A stretch of DNA of 60,903 bases, from the NCBI RefSeq assembly GCF_009761815.1, contig NZ_RWIN01000123.1:1-60903 (forward strand), in the 5' to 3' direction. Source of the DNA: Pseudomonas sp. PB120 (GTDB lineage: Bacteria; Pseudomonadota; Gammaproteobacteria; Pseudomonadales; Pseudomonadaceae). This document shows, piece by piece, positions 46,059 to 54,799 of this stretch. The translations under genes and the position numbers were made by a program. Position 1 is the first letter of the stretch, and each line of letters starts with the position of its first letter. The notes under the pieces were generated by a model. That model had not been told where the DNA came from. It ran no database searches and worked only from the letters and a program-made list of their open reading frames with translations.

Positions 46059-47467
46059 TCTTTGGCCGCCAGCTCAGTGCCGGGAATGGTCAGGGTCTGA
46101 CCGATTTTCAGTTCATCGCTTTTCAGGTTGTTGGCACTGCGCAAGGTGGCCGGGGACACCTGGTAGCGCACGGCGATCATCGCCAGGGTCTCGCCCGGGC
46201 TGACGCGATGGTCACGCGGGCCCTGGGCAATTTTGCCGGAATCACGCAGCCAGGCGATGTAAGTGCCCGGTGGGGGATTCTGCTGGAAGAACTGGCGAAC
46301 ACCGGCGCTGATCGAACGCGCCAGCGCTTGCTGGTGGCTCGCCGCCGACAGTTTCGAGGCTTCGTTGGAGTTGGAGATGAAGCCGGTTTCCACCAGGATC
46401 GACGGAATATCAGGCGATTTCAACACCATGAACCCGGCCTGCTCCACCCGTTGCTTGTGCAACGGCGTCACCCGGCTGATGTTGCTCAAGACCTTTTGCC
46501 CGACATCCAGGCTCGACGTCAGGGACGCGGTCATCGACAGGTCGAGCAGCACGCCGGCGAGCATGCGGTCCTTGTCGTCGAGGCTGACGCTGCCGGCACC
46601 ACCGATCAAGTCGGAACGGTTTTCGCTGTCAGCCAGCCAACGGGCGGTTTCCGAGGTGGCGCCGCGATCGGACAGCGCGAACACCGATGCACCGAAGGCC
46701 GCCGCAGACGGCGCGGCGTCGGCGTGGATCGAAACGAACAGGTCAGCGCCTTTCTTGCGGGCGATTTCTGTACGGCCACGCAGCGGAATAAAGTAGTCGC
46801 CGGTGCGGGTCAGTTCGGCGCGGTAGCCCTTCATGCCATTGACCTGGCGCTGCAACTCGCGGGCGATGGCCAACACCACGTCTTTCTCATGCTGGCCGCG
46901 AGAGCCCGAGGCGCCCGGGTCTTCGCCGCCGTGGCCGGCGTCGATGACGACAACAATGTCGCGCTTGCCGGCCGGTGCCGGCGGCAGTTTGACCGCAGGC
47001 TCAACCGGGGTGACCGGCACCGGGGCGACCGTCGCGACGTTGGTCGGCGGCGGGATCGGCGCGGCGTCGGCGGCGTTATCAAACAGGTCGACCACCAGGC
47101 GATTGCCGTACTGAGCGTTCGGCGCCAAGGTGAAGCTCTTCGGCGTGACGGCTTTTTTCAGGTCGATGACCACCCGCAGGTCGGTCGGCGTGCGTTGGGC
47201 CGAGCGCATGGCGGTGATCGGAGTGTTCGACGTATTGACGTTCAGCGGCGCCCCGAGGGTCGCACCGTTGATGTCGATCACCAGACGGTCCGGGGCGGAC
47301 AGGGTAAAGACGCTGTGCTGGACGGGGCCTGTCAGGTCAAACACCAGACGTGTGTTGTCCGGCGCCCGCCACAGGCGAACGCTGTTGACCTTTGTCTCGG
47401 CCACAGCGTCGACGGTTACCGCCAGAAACAACACCCCTACGGCAGCAACCAACGCGCGAAAGCGCAT
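46055..47467 (-). CDS. amiB: N-acetylmuramoyl-L-alanine amidase AmiB
   Basis: 470-residue periplasmic amidase that splits septal peptidoglycan. In order: a signal peptide (MRFRALVAAVGVLFLAVTV, cleavage near VAE), an AMIN targeting domain (about 25-125), a Pro-rich linker, the Amidase_3 zinc domain (VVIDAGHGGEDPGASG; metal His and Glu in ILVETGFISN) and a C-terminal LysM (HRVSPGETLAMIAVRY). I choose the third in-frame ATG (47467) because GGGG lies 6 bases upstream and the protein then starts like a signal peptide; ATGs at 47482 and 47479 are alternatives. It overlaps mutL. Confidence 0.95.
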   Translation of the reverse strand: MRFRALVAAVGVLFLAVTVDAVAETKVNSVRLWRAPDNTRLVFDLTGPVQHSVFTLSAPDRLVIDINGATLGAPLNVNTSNTPITAMRSAQRTPTDLRVVIDLKKAVTPKSFTLAPNAQYGNRLVVDLFDNAADAAPIPPPTNVATVAPVPVTPVEPAVKLPPAPAGKRDIVVVIDAGHGGEDPGASGSRGQHEKDVVLAIARELQRQVNGMKGYRAELTRTGDYFIPLRGRTEIARKKGADLFVSIHADAAPSAAAFGASVFALSDRGATSETARWLADSENRSDLIGGAGSVSLDDKDRMLAGVLLDLSMTASLTSSLDVGQKVLSNISRVTPLHKQRVEQAGFMVLKSPDIPSILVETGFISNSNEASKLSAASHQQALARSISAGVRQFFQQNPPPGTYIAWLRDSGKIAQGPRDHRVSPGETLAMIAVRYQVSPATLRSANNLKSDELKIGQTLTIPGTELAAKE

Positions 47468-47482
47468 ACCTAACCCCATCAT

Positions 47483-47953
47483 TTATTTGAATTCCAATGC
47501 CAAAGCGGCACACCACTGCTCGCCACGCGAGCCTTGGGGCAAAATTTTCAGCGAACGCCCGCTGTCTTGCGGGCTAATGGTAATGGTCAGGTCGGGCTTT
47601 GGCAAAAAGCCTGCACCCTTCTGGGGCCATTCAATCAAGCACAATGCATCGTCTTCGAAGTAGTCGCGGATACCGAGGTACTCCAGCTCTTCAGGATCGA
47701 CCAGTCGATACAGGTCGAAATGAAAGGCGCGCACGTCACCGATCTCGTACGGCTCGACCAGCGTGAAGGTCGGGCTTTTTACCGCACCCACATGCCCCAG
47801 CCCGCGGATGATGCCCCGCGACAGCGTGGTTTTCCCCGCTCCGAGATCCCCCTCGAGAAAAATCAGACCGTGCCCTTCGGTGGTTTGTGCGATGCGTGCG
47901 CCAAACGCGGTCATCGCCTCTTCATCAGCCAGGTACAGGGTTACTTCAGACAC
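47483..47953 (-). CDS. tsaE: tRNA threonylcarbamoyladenosine biosynthesis ATPase TsaE
   Basis: 156-residue ATPase needed with TsaB, TsaC and TsaD to make t6A37 in tRNA. Walker A GDLGAGKT is at residues 35-42, with conserved KSPTFTLVEPY and DLYRL. It overlaps the end of the nnrD gene by 13 bases and stops directly before amiB, so it lies inside the superoperon. Confidence 0.97.
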   Translation of the reverse strand: MSEVTLYLADEEAMTAFGARIAQTTEGHGLIFLEGDLGAGKTTLSRGIIRGLGHVGAVKSPTFTLVEPYEIGDVRAFHFDLYRLVDPEELEYLGIRDYFEDDALCLIEWPQKGAGFLPKPDLTITISPQDSGRSLKILPQGSRGEQWCAALALEFK

Positions 47954-49440
47954 GGTGCTTGCTCCTCCAACAACTGACGAATGGCTGGTATCAGATCACT
48001 GGCCGCCAGCCCACGGCCCGATTTACCTTGTTGCGCCCCGGCATTGGCGTGCAGCCAGACGGCCAGGCAGGCCGCGTCGAACGCGTCCATGCCCTGTGCC
48101 AGCAAGGCGCCGACCAGACCGGCCAGCACATCCCCCAAACCGGCGGTGGCCATGGCCGGGTGGCCTTGGTGACACAACGCCAGGCGCCCGTCAGGGCTGG
48201 CGATCAGGCTGCCGGCGCCTTTTAAAATCACTACAGCTGTATATTTTTTGCTCAATGCGCGAGCGGCCGCCGGTCGATCGGCCTGCACGTCGGCGGTACT
48301 CATCCCGAGCAACCGCGCCGCCTCGCCCGGATGCGGCGTGATAACGCAGTCCTTGGGCAAGCTCACCTGCTCTGCTGCGAGCATGTTCAGTGCATCGGCG
48401 TCCCAGACTTGCGCAAGCGCCGCATTGGCTGCTGCCGACAACAAACTGCGACCCCAGGAAGCCTGACCCAAGCCTGGACCAACCACCAGCACGGAAACCT
48501 TTTGAAGCAGTCCCATTAACTGATTAGCCGACGAAACGCCCAGTACCATGGCTTCGGGGACTCGGGCCAGCGCGGCGGGGACATGTTCGCGACGAGTGGC
48601 CACGGACACCATGCCGGCGCCGCTGCGCAACGCACTTTGCGCGCCGAGCAGGATTGCACCGCCAAAACCATGATCGCCACCGATCAGCAGCACATGGCCG
48701 AACTTGCCTTTATGGGAAGCAGGCGCACGAGGTGCCAGGCACGGGAGATTGCCGGATGTCAGGCGCAAAGCGCTGCTGGCAGCCGCTTCGAGCAACTGTG
48801 TATCAGCGTGCAGATCGTTGAACACCAGCTCACCGACCACGTCCGCCGCATCCCCCGTGAACAACCCCAGTTTCAAACCGATGAAGGTGACAGTCAGGTC
48901 TGCTCGCACCGCAACGCCGAGGATACGGCCGGTATCGGCGCACAACCCGGAGGGGATATCCACTGCCGCCACCGGCAGACCGCAGGCATTGATCGCCGCG
49001 ATTACATTGACGTAGGGCTCACGGACCTCTCCGGTCAGACCGGTACCGAGCAACGCGTCCAGCACGATGCCCCGCAACTCAGTGGTGGCATTCCACCGTT
49101 CGATCGGCACTTTCTCGGCTTTGGCCTCGGCACACGCCGACGCAGCGTCACCCTGCAGACGCTGCGGATCACCGACCGCCAGCACCCGCACCGACCAACC
49201 GGCCCGTTGCGCCAACACCGCCACCAGATAACCGTCCCCGGCATTGTTGCCATGACCGGCCAACACACTCAATTCGCTCGCCGTCGGCCACTGGCGAACC
49301 AATGCCCGCCAGGTCGCCCGCGCCGCACGCTGCATCAATTCGAAGCCCGGCGTGCCCGCCGCAATCAGGCTCGCATCGAGGGCTCGCACTTGCGCGGCGC
49401 TGTACAGCGCGTCGGGTAAATCATCTTTAGTGTGCGGCAT
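47941..49440 (-). CDS. nnrD: Bifunctional NAD(P)H-hydrate epimerase / ADP-dependent dehydratase
   Basis: 499-residue two-domain repair enzyme. The YjeF-N epimerase half (about 1-210) has LAGHGNNAGDGYL and LDALLGTGLTGEVR. The ribokinase-like dehydratase half (about 230-490) has GHVLLIGGDHGFGGA, ITPHPGEAARLL, ILKGAGSL and ATAGLGDVLAG. It converts damaged NADHX/NADPHX back to NAD(P)H. I start at 49440 (MPHTKDDLPDALYSAAQ); the frame upstream is the shadow of queG. First gene of the minus-strand superoperon, divergent from queG. Confidence 0.95.
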   Translation of the reverse strand: MPHTKDDLPDALYSAAQVRALDASLIAAGTPGFELMQRAARATWRALVRQWPTASELSVLAGHGNNAGDGYLVAVLAQRAGWSVRVLAVGDPQRLQGDAASACAEAKAEKVPIERWNATTELRGIVLDALLGTGLTGEVREPYVNVIAAINACGLPVAAVDIPSGLCADTGRILGVAVRADLTVTFIGLKLGLFTGDAADVVGELVFNDLHADTQLLEAAASSALRLTSGNLPCLAPRAPASHKGKFGHVLLIGGDHGFGGAILLGAQSALRSGAGMVSVATRREHVPAALARVPEAMVLGVSSANQLMGLLQKVSVLVVGPGLGQASWGRSLLSAAANAALAQVWDADALNMLAAEQVSLPKDCVITPHPGEAARLLGMSTADVQADRPAAARALSKKYTAVVILKGAGSLIASPDGRLALCHQGHPAMATAGLGDVLAGLVGALLAQGMDAFDAACLAVWLHANAGAQQGKSGRGLAASDLIPAIRQLLEEQAPCLK

Positions 49441-49503
49441 GCGTCTTCGGGCTCCGATGTCTGGCAGAATTATACGCACCTCAGCTCCGGTTTCTCTCGC
49501 CTC

Positions 49504-50568
49504 ATGCCCGCTATTACCACAAACCTGCCCGCCCTCGCCCAATCCATCAAGGACTGGGGCCGCGAGCTGGGCTTCCAGCAAGTCGGCATCAGCGGCCTGG
49601 ACCTCGCCGAGCATGAACAGCACCTGGAACGCTGGCTCGAAGCCGGCTACCACGGCGAAATGGAGTACATGGGCGCCCACGGCAGCAAACGCTCGCACCC
49701 GGAAGAACTCGTCCCCGGGACCTTGCGTGTGGTGTCCCTGCGCATGGACTACCTACCCGGCGATACCCACATGGCGCAATTGCTGGCGCAACCGGAAAAA
49801 GCCTACGTCTCGCGTTACGCTTTGGGCCGCGATTACCACAAACTGATCCGCAAGCGCGTGCAACAGCTGGCCGATAAAATTCAGGCCGAGATCGGCCCCT
49901 TTGGCTTTCGCGCTTTTGTCGACAGCGCGCCGGTGCTGGAAAAAGCCATCGCCGAGCAGGCCGGTCTTGGCTGGATCGGCAAAAACACGCTGGTCTTGAA
50001 TCGCAAGGCTGGCAGTTACTTCTTTCTCAGCGAACTGTTTGTCGACCTGCCGCTGCCCGTCGACCCGCCCCACAGCACCGAACATTGCGGCCGCTGCACC
50101 GCGTGCCTCGATATCTGCCCGACCAATGCCTTCGTCGGGCCCTACGTGCTGGACGCCAGACGCTGCATTTCCTATCTGACCATCGAATTGAAAAGCGCGA
50201 TCCCCGAAGAGCTGCGACCGCTGATCGGCAATCGGGTATTCGGTTGCGATGACTGCCAGATCGTCTGCCCGTGGAATCGCTTCGCGCGCCCGTCCAGCGA
50301 GAGCGATTTCAAGCCTCGGCATAACCTCGACAATGCCGAACTGGCGGAGCTGTTCCTGTGGGATGAGGACAAATTCCTCAGCAGCACGGAAGGTTCGCCG
50401 TTGCGCCGGGCGGGTTACGAGCGCTGGTTGCGTAATTTGGCGGTGGGTTTGGGCAATGCGCCGTCGAGCATTCCGGTGCTGGAGGCGTTGAAGGCACGGC
50501 GGGATTATCCGTCGGAGCTGGTTCGAGAACATGTCGAGTGGGCGCTGAAACAACACGGAATCATGTAG
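49504..50568 (+). CDS. queG: Epoxyqueuosine reductase QueG
   Basis: 354-residue cobalamin-dependent reductase, last step of queuosine synthesis in tRNA. The N-terminal domain has QQVGISGLDL. Two 4Fe-4S sites are readable: CGRCTACLDICP and CDDCQIVCPWNR. A HEAT-like C-terminus follows (VRHHVEWAL-type segment REHVEWALKQHG). I start at 49504, 63 bases from the divergent nnrD start. The stop codon lies inside the arm of a REP element. Confidence 0.96.
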   Translation: MPAITTNLPALAQSIKDWGRELGFQQVGISGLDLAEHEQHLERWLEAGYHGEMEYMGAHGSKRSHPEELVPGTLRVVSLRMDYLPGDTHMAQLLAQPEKAYVSRYALGRDYHKLIRKRVQQLADKIQAEIGPFGFRAFVDSAPVLEKAIAEQAGLGWIGKNTLVLNRKAGSYFFLSELFVDLPLPVDPPHSTEHCGRCTACLDICPTNAFVGPYVLDARRCISYLTIELKSAIPEELRPLIGNRVFGCDDCQIVCPWNRFARPSSESDFKPRHNLDNAELAELFLWDEDKFLSSTEGSPLRRAGYERWLRNLAVGLGNAPSSIPVLEALKARRDYPSELVREHVEWALKQHGIM

Positions 50569-50658
50569 CAGCTGCCGCAGGCTGCGTCCGGCTGCGAAGC
50601 AGTCGTCGTTCTGTAAACGAGCCCTGCGGCATCGGACGCAGCCTTCGGCAGCTGCTAC
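50565..50658. repeat. REP pair (family D) overlapping the queG stop
   Basis: GTAGCAGCTGCCG and CGGCAGCTGCTAC bracket inner AGGCTGCGTCCG/CGGACGCAGCC arms. It is a different family from the others. The TAG stop of queG (50566-50568) is within the first arm. Confidence 0.88.
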
Positions 50659-50674
50659 AGGGGTAATGTTTCAG

Positions 50675-51286
50675 TCAGGCTTCGTCGTTGTAGACGAACT
50701 TCGGCATTTCCCAGTGGAAACGAATCGCCAGCAACCGCAGCAGGAAGCCGCCAAACAGGGTGATCAGAATCGCCTGCTCGCCCGGCAATTGCAGGTAAAT
50801 GCAAAGCATGTAGCACCACGCCGCCGCGAACGAGACGCTGGCGTAGAGCTCTCGGCGGAAGATGAGCGGGATGTCATTGCAGAAGATGTCTCGCAAGATG
50901 CCACCGAAAACCCCGGTGATCACGCCGCTGACCGAAGCCACCAGCATGCCATGACCCATTTCCAGGGCAGTCATGCAGCCGATCAGGGTGAACGCCACCA
51001 AGCCCACAGCGTCCAGCACCAGAAACAGCGAGCGCAGGTGGCGCATCCAGCGAGCGGTGAAGACCGTGACCATCGCCGCAATGGATGTCAGCACCAGGTA
51101 TTCCGGGTGTTTGACCCAGGTCAGCGGGTAATGACCCAGCAGCACATCGCGCACCGAACCGCCGCCGAGCGCCGTGATGCAGGCGATCAACACCACGCCA
51201 AACCAGTCCATACCGCGACGACCGGCAGACAAGGCACCGGTCATGGCTTCGGCGGTAATGGCGATCAGGTACAGCATCAGCAACAT
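50675..51286 (-). CDS. TRIC-type cation channel / UPF0126 family protein
   Basis: 203-residue integral membrane protein with about seven hydrophobic segments and two repeated UPF0126 units. The first has ALGGGSVRDVLLG and the second GVFGGILRDIF, the Gly-rich repeats typical of the prokaryotic TRIC fold. Prokaryotic TRIC proteins form trimeric K+-permeable channels; the native role of the YicG-like members is not well settled. AGGATC precedes the ATG. It stands alone, downstream of a REP and convergent with queG. Confidence 0.9.
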   Translation of the reverse strand: MLLMLYLIAITAEAMTGALSAGRRGMDWFGVVLIACITALGGGSVRDVLLGHYPLTWVKHPEYLVLTSIAAMVTVFTARWMRHLRSLFLVLDAVGLVAFTLIGCMTALEMGHGMLVASVSGVITGVFGGILRDIFCNDIPLIFRRELYASVSFAAAWCYMLCIYLQLPGEQAILITLFGGFLLRLLAIRFHWEMPKFVYNDEA

Positions 51287-51366
51287 GGTGGCGATCCTTG
51301 CAGAAGGGCGCGCAGTCTAGCCATTTAGTCCTGGCACCAAAAGAGGGCAGGATAAGCACTGCAAAT

Positions 51367-51514
51367 CTGTGGCGAGGGAACTTGTCGGAACGCCGCACCG
51401 TCCCGCTGGGCTGCGAAGCGGCCCCAAAACCAGGCGCCTCGTGGCTTCAGATGTACCGTATCGACTGGAATGCGGCTGCTGCGCAGCCGAGCGGGAGCAA
51501 GCTCCCTCGCCACA
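51367..51514. repeat. Interrupted REP pair (family C)
   Basis: The outer arms TGTGGCGAGGGA and TCCCTCGCCACA face each other over about 150 bases, longer than the other pairs. The left arm carries GTCGGAACGCCGCACCG (51384-51400) in place of the usual stem-loop centre. Confidence 0.8.
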
Positions 51515-51534
51515 TAAGATCTCACCGTGTCCTG

Positions 51535-52077
51535 TTAGAACTTGATGAAATGCTTGCGGTAATGCTGCAGCTCGGCGATGGATTCGCGGATGTCGTCCAG
51601 GGCCAGGTGCGTGCTGCCCTTCTTGAAGCTGTCGCGTACGTCCGGGGCCCAGCGCGCGGCCAACTCCTTGAGGGTCGACACGTCGAGGTTGCGGTAATGG
51701 AAGAAGCTTTCCAGGGATTTCATGTGGGTATAGAGGAAGCGGCGGTCCTGGCAGATGCTGTTGCCACAGATCGGCGACTTGCCCTTCGGCACCCATTGCT
51801 CCAGGAAGGCGATGGTCTGGGCTTCGGCTTCGGCCATGCTGATGCGGCTGTCGCGAACGCGCTGGGTCAAGCCCGAGCCGCCGTGTTGACGGGTGTTCCA
51901 CTCGTCCATGCCGGCGAGGATCTCGTCGCTGTGATGGATGGCAATGACCGGGCCTTCGGCCAAGGTGTTCAAGTCACTGTCGGTGACGATTGTCGCCATC
52001 TCGATGATGACGTCGGTATCAGGGTTCAGACCGGTCATTTCCAGGTCGATCCAGATCAGATTCTGTGGGTTTTGCAT
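51535..52077 (-). CDS. orn: Oligoribonuclease
   Basis: 180-residue DEDDh 3'-5' exonuclease that degrades 2-5-base RNA and pGpG, so it completes c-di-GMP turnover. The catalytic DLEMTGL (about residues 11-17), the second Asp region and the C-terminal YRKHF are typical. It is divergent from rsgA across a 108-base gap, as in other pseudomonads. Confidence 0.97.
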   Translation of the reverse strand: MQNPQNLIWIDLEMTGLNPDTDVIIEMATIVTDSDLNTLAEGPVIAIHHSDEILAGMDEWNTRQHGGSGLTQRVRDSRISMAEAEAQTIAFLEQWVPKGKSPICGNSICQDRRFLYTHMKSLESFFHYRNLDVSTLKELAARWAPDVRDSFKKGSTHLALDDIRESIAELQHYRKHFIKF

Positions 52078-52185
52078 TGTGTCGGCTCCTAGGCAATGGT
52101 GCGCAGTTTAGCCTAGGGAAGTGGCTGGGCGTGCTAAACTCGCGGCCGTTTTACCTAATCGCTGCATTCTTGATACGGAACACCC

Positions 52186-53217
52186 ATGGCCAAACGCCAA
52201 CTCAATCGTCGTCAAAACTGGCGCATCGAAAAGATTCAGGGCGAACGCGCTGCACGCGCCGCCAAACGCGAGTCCTCGGCTGTCGAGGCACTCGAAGGTG
52301 GCGACCTGGGCCCGGAACAGACCGGCCTGGTGATCGCGCACTTCGGCGTGCAAGTCGAAGTCGAAGCCCTCGATGGCGATTTGGCTGGCCAGGTATTCCG
52401 CTGCCACTTGCGGGCCAACCTGCCGGCGCTGGTGACCGGCGATCAGGTGGTCTGGCGCGCCGGCAACCAGGGTATCGGGGTGATCGTGGCGCAACTGCCG
52501 CGCAAAACCGAACTCTGCCGTCCGGACAGCCGTGGCCAGCTCAAGCCGGTGGCCGCCAACGTCGACATGATCGTGATTGTCTTCGCGCCGCTGCCCGAGC
52601 CTCACGCCAACCTGATTGACCGTTACTTGGTCGCCGCCGAGCACGCCGGGATTCGTCCACTGCTGCTGCTTAACAAGTTCGACCTGATCGATGAGCAGAA
52701 CGCTCCGGCGCTGAATGCCTTGCTGGCGGTGTACCGCACGCTGGGCTACCCGGTGCTGGAAGTGTCGGCGCACCACGGCAATGGCATGGAGCAACTTCAG
52801 GAACAACTGGACGGGCGCATCAGCGTGTTCGTCGGCCAGTCCGGTGTCGGCAAGTCGTCGCTGGTCAACAGCCTGTTGCCGGAAGTCGAAACCCGTGTCG
52901 GCCCGCTGTCCGAGTTGTCCGGCCAGGGCACCCACACCACCACCACCGCACGGTTGTTCCACTTCCCCGGCGGCGGTGAGCTGATCGACTCCCCGGGCAT
53001 CCGCGAATTCGGCCTGGGCCACGTCAGCCGTGCCGACGTCGAAGCCGGTTTCATCGAGTTCAACGACTTGATCGGCACTTGCCGCTTCCGCGACTGCAAG
53101 CACGACCGCGAACCGGGTTGCGCATTGCTCAAGGCCCTCGAAGACGGCCGCGTGCAGCAGCAACGGATGAACAGCTACCGCTCGATCATCGCCAGTTTGC
53201 CGGAAACCAGCTACTAA
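52186..53217 (+). CDS. rsgA: Small ribosomal subunit biogenesis GTPase RsgA
   Basis: 343-residue circularly permuted GTPase for late 30S maturation. The N-terminal OB fold is followed by a GTPase core in which NKFD (G4) precedes the P-loop GQSGVGKSS (G1), the hallmark of the family. A zinc-binding C-terminus (CRFRDCKHDREPGC) follows. CGGAA lies upstream of the ATG. In related genomes motB lies next; here the TIR/caspase cassette intervenes. Confidence 0.97.
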   Translation: MAKRQLNRRQNWRIEKIQGERAARAAKRESSAVEALEGGDLGPEQTGLVIAHFGVQVEVEALDGDLAGQVFRCHLRANLPALVTGDQVVWRAGNQGIGVIVAQLPRKTELCRPDSRGQLKPVAANVDMIVIVFAPLPEPHANLIDRYLVAAEHAGIRPLLLLNKFDLIDEQNAPALNALLAVYRTLGYPVLEVSAHHGNGMEQLQEQLDGRISVFVGQSGVGKSSLVNSLLPEVETRVGPLSELSGQGTHTTTTARLFHFPGGGELIDSPGIREFGLGHVSRADVEAGFIEFNDLIGTCRFRDCKHDREPGCALLKALEDGRVQQQRMNSYRSIIASLPETSY

Positions 53218-53230
53218 ACAGACGCAGCCA

Positions 53231-53258
53231 CCGCCCCGGCATTGACGGGGCGGCGGTT
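53231..53258 (+). terminator. Probable terminator of rsgA
   Basis: CCGCCCC/GGGGCGG stem with a nine-base loop, 14 bases after the rsgA stop. The T tail is weak (GGTTCGTTCG), so termination may be partial. Confidence 0.6.
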
Positions 53259-53351
53259 CGTTCGTCGCGTCCGACAAAATACCCCGCCATTTAAACGTCA
53301 GACATTTCTGTAAGACCTCCGCCCGCCCACTTGCAGGACGCTTCTCTTTAA

Positions 53352-53371
53352 CCGCGCAGGCCTTGTCGCGG
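53352..53371. promoter_or_regulatory. Inverted repeat upstream of the TIR/caspase operon
   Basis: CCGCG and CGCGG flank a ten-base centre. The repeat overlaps a weak -35/-10 candidate (TTGTCG at 53363-53368, TACATT at 53385-53390, 16-base spacing). It may be an operator or leader hairpin; evidence is limited to the symmetry. Confidence 0.3.
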
Positions 53372-53429
53372 CCTCTCAAGTGCATACATTCGAGCCCTCT
53401 TCGCATCCAGGCGAACCCGAGGGACACCC

Positions 53430-53837
53430 ATGCAAACCTACCATTTGTTCATCAGCCATTCGTGGAACTACCCGCTCGCCCACGACAATCTGGTGCGCCT
53501 GCTGAGCGCGCAACCCGGCTTCACGTTCAAGAATTTCTCGGTACCGCCCGACAACCCGATTGTCGGCGCACAGACGGATAAACAGCTGGAAGAAGCCATC
53601 GAAAACAAGATCCGCCCGTGCTCGGCGGTGCTAATCATGGCCGGCATGTACTCCACGTACAGCAAGTGGATCAACAAGGAGATCGAGATCGCCAAGCGCA
53701 TGGGCAAGGTGATCATTGCGATCAAGCCGTTCGGTGCAGAGCGAATTTCCACGGTAGTACGCCGCGCGGCCCATGCCGAATGTGCGTGGAACACCACCAG
53801 CATCGTCAATGCCATCCGCTTGCACACGGCGGTGTAA
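53430..53837 (+). CDS. ThsB-like TIR-domain protein (MTH538/DUF1863 type)
   Basis: 135-residue single-domain protein with a TIR-like fold of the DUF1863 (ThsB) group. Strand A is HLFISHSW (5-12). The mid region LEEAIENKIRPCSAVLIMAGMYSTYSKWINKEIEIAKRMGKVIIAIKP contains Trp80 and Glu84 in W-x-x-x-E, the position of the catalytic glutamate of NAD-cleaving TIR enzymes. Family members in Thoeris sense phage and make ADP-ribose-derived signals. It is the first gene of a three-gene operon and ends 2 bases before the caspase start. GAGGGA precedes the ATG. The enzymatic role is inferred. Confidence 0.85.
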   Translation: MQTYHLFISHSWNYPLAHDNLVRLLSAQPGFTFKNFSVPPDNPIVGAQTDKQLEEAIENKIRPCSAVLIMAGMYSTYSKWINKEIEIAKRMGKVIIAIKPFGAERISTVVRRAAHAECAWNTTSIVNAIRLHTAV

Positions 53838-53839
53838 TC

Positions 53840-54799
53840 ATGCGCAAGGGACTGTTCATCGGCATCAACCATTACACCCACGTCTCAACCCTGAGCGGCT
53901 GCAACAACGACGCGATGGCCATGGCTTCGGTACTGAAGACCGACGCCAATGGCGATCCGAACTTCAAGAACATCGTGCTGACCTCCGCCGAGGATTACCT
54001 GAGCCGGGAAAAACTCGAAGACCAGATCCACGAGCTGTTTTCCGGGGACTGCAATGTCGCACTGCTGTATTTCGCCGGCCACGGCAGCTTCGACACCGAC
54101 ACCGACGAAGGCATGTTGATCCCGCAGGATTACAAGAGCGCCAAGGACGGGATTCGCCTCAGCGACATTCTGAACTGGGCGAGCAAGGCCACGAAGATCA
54201 AAAACAAAGTGATCATTCTCGATTGTTGCCAGAGCGGCTCGGCCGGCGAACTGCGTGCCTTGCGCAGCGAGGGCAGCGTGGTTGGCGAAGGCATGACCAT
54301 TCTGACCGCCTGCAAAAAGGAAGAGCCGGCGATGGAGGGTGCACAGCACGGTGTGTTCACCGGGTTGTTGCTCCAGGCCCTACACGGAGGGGCGGCAAAC
54401 ATCCTGGGCAAGATCACCCCCGGCAGCCTGTATTCCTTTGTCGACAACGCGCTCGACGCCTGGGAACAGCGTCCGGTGTTCAAGACTAACGTCTCGCAGT
54501 TCATCTCTCTTCGCGAAGTGTCGCCGCTGATCCCCAAGGAAATCCTGCGCAAACTCCCCGAATGGTTTGCCGAAGCGGAGTCGATGTACCCCCTCGCCCC
54601 CAGCTTTGAGCCCACCGAACCCGAGTTCAACCCGGAACAGGGCGAGGTCTTCGCCCAACTGCAAAAATGCAATCGCCACAGCCTGGTCGAACCGGTGGAC
54701 GCCGAACACATGTACTACGCCGCCATCCACTCCACCGGCTGCCGACTCACCGCCCTCGGCGCCTATTACCGCGAACTCGCGATCAAAGGACATTTCTGA
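53840..54799 (+). CDS. Caspase-like (C14 family) protease
   Basis: 319-residue protein with an N-terminal caspase-fold p20-like domain (1-~205). It starts KGLFIGINHYTHVSTLSGCNNDA; the catalytic His81 is in YFAGHGS and Cys130 in ILDCCQSGS. Both dyad residues are intact. The C-terminal ~110 residues (from PLIPKEILRKLPEWF to LTALGAYYRELAIKG) are an extra domain without a recognisable family and could bind the activating nucleotide or the partner. I start at 53840, since the upstream frame overlaps the TIR gene. Its stop overlaps the next ATG (TGATG). Likely the toxic effector, activated by a TIR-made signal (inference). Confidence 0.87.
   Translation: MRKGLFIGINHYTHVSTLSGCNNDAMAMASVLKTDANGDPNFKNIVLTSAEDYLSREKLEDQIHELFSGDCNVALLYFAGHGSFDTDTDEGMLIPQDYKSAKDGIRLSDILNWASKATKIKNKVIILDCCQSGSAGELRALRSEGSVVGEGMTILTACKKEEPAMEGAQHGVFTGLLLQALHGGAANILGKITPGSLYSFVDNALDAWEQRPVFKTNVSQFISLREVSPLIPKEILRKLPEWFAEAESMYPLAPSFEPTEPEFNPEQGEVFAQLQKCNRHSLVEPVDAEHMYYAAIHSTGCRLTALGAYYRELAIKGHF

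Noticed and set aside
53618..53839. Upstream extension of the caspase-like gene
   Set aside because: The frame continues into the TIR gene, but the residues are a frame-shifted translation of it (His/Arg-rich). The ATG at 53840 gives a normal caspase N-terminus.
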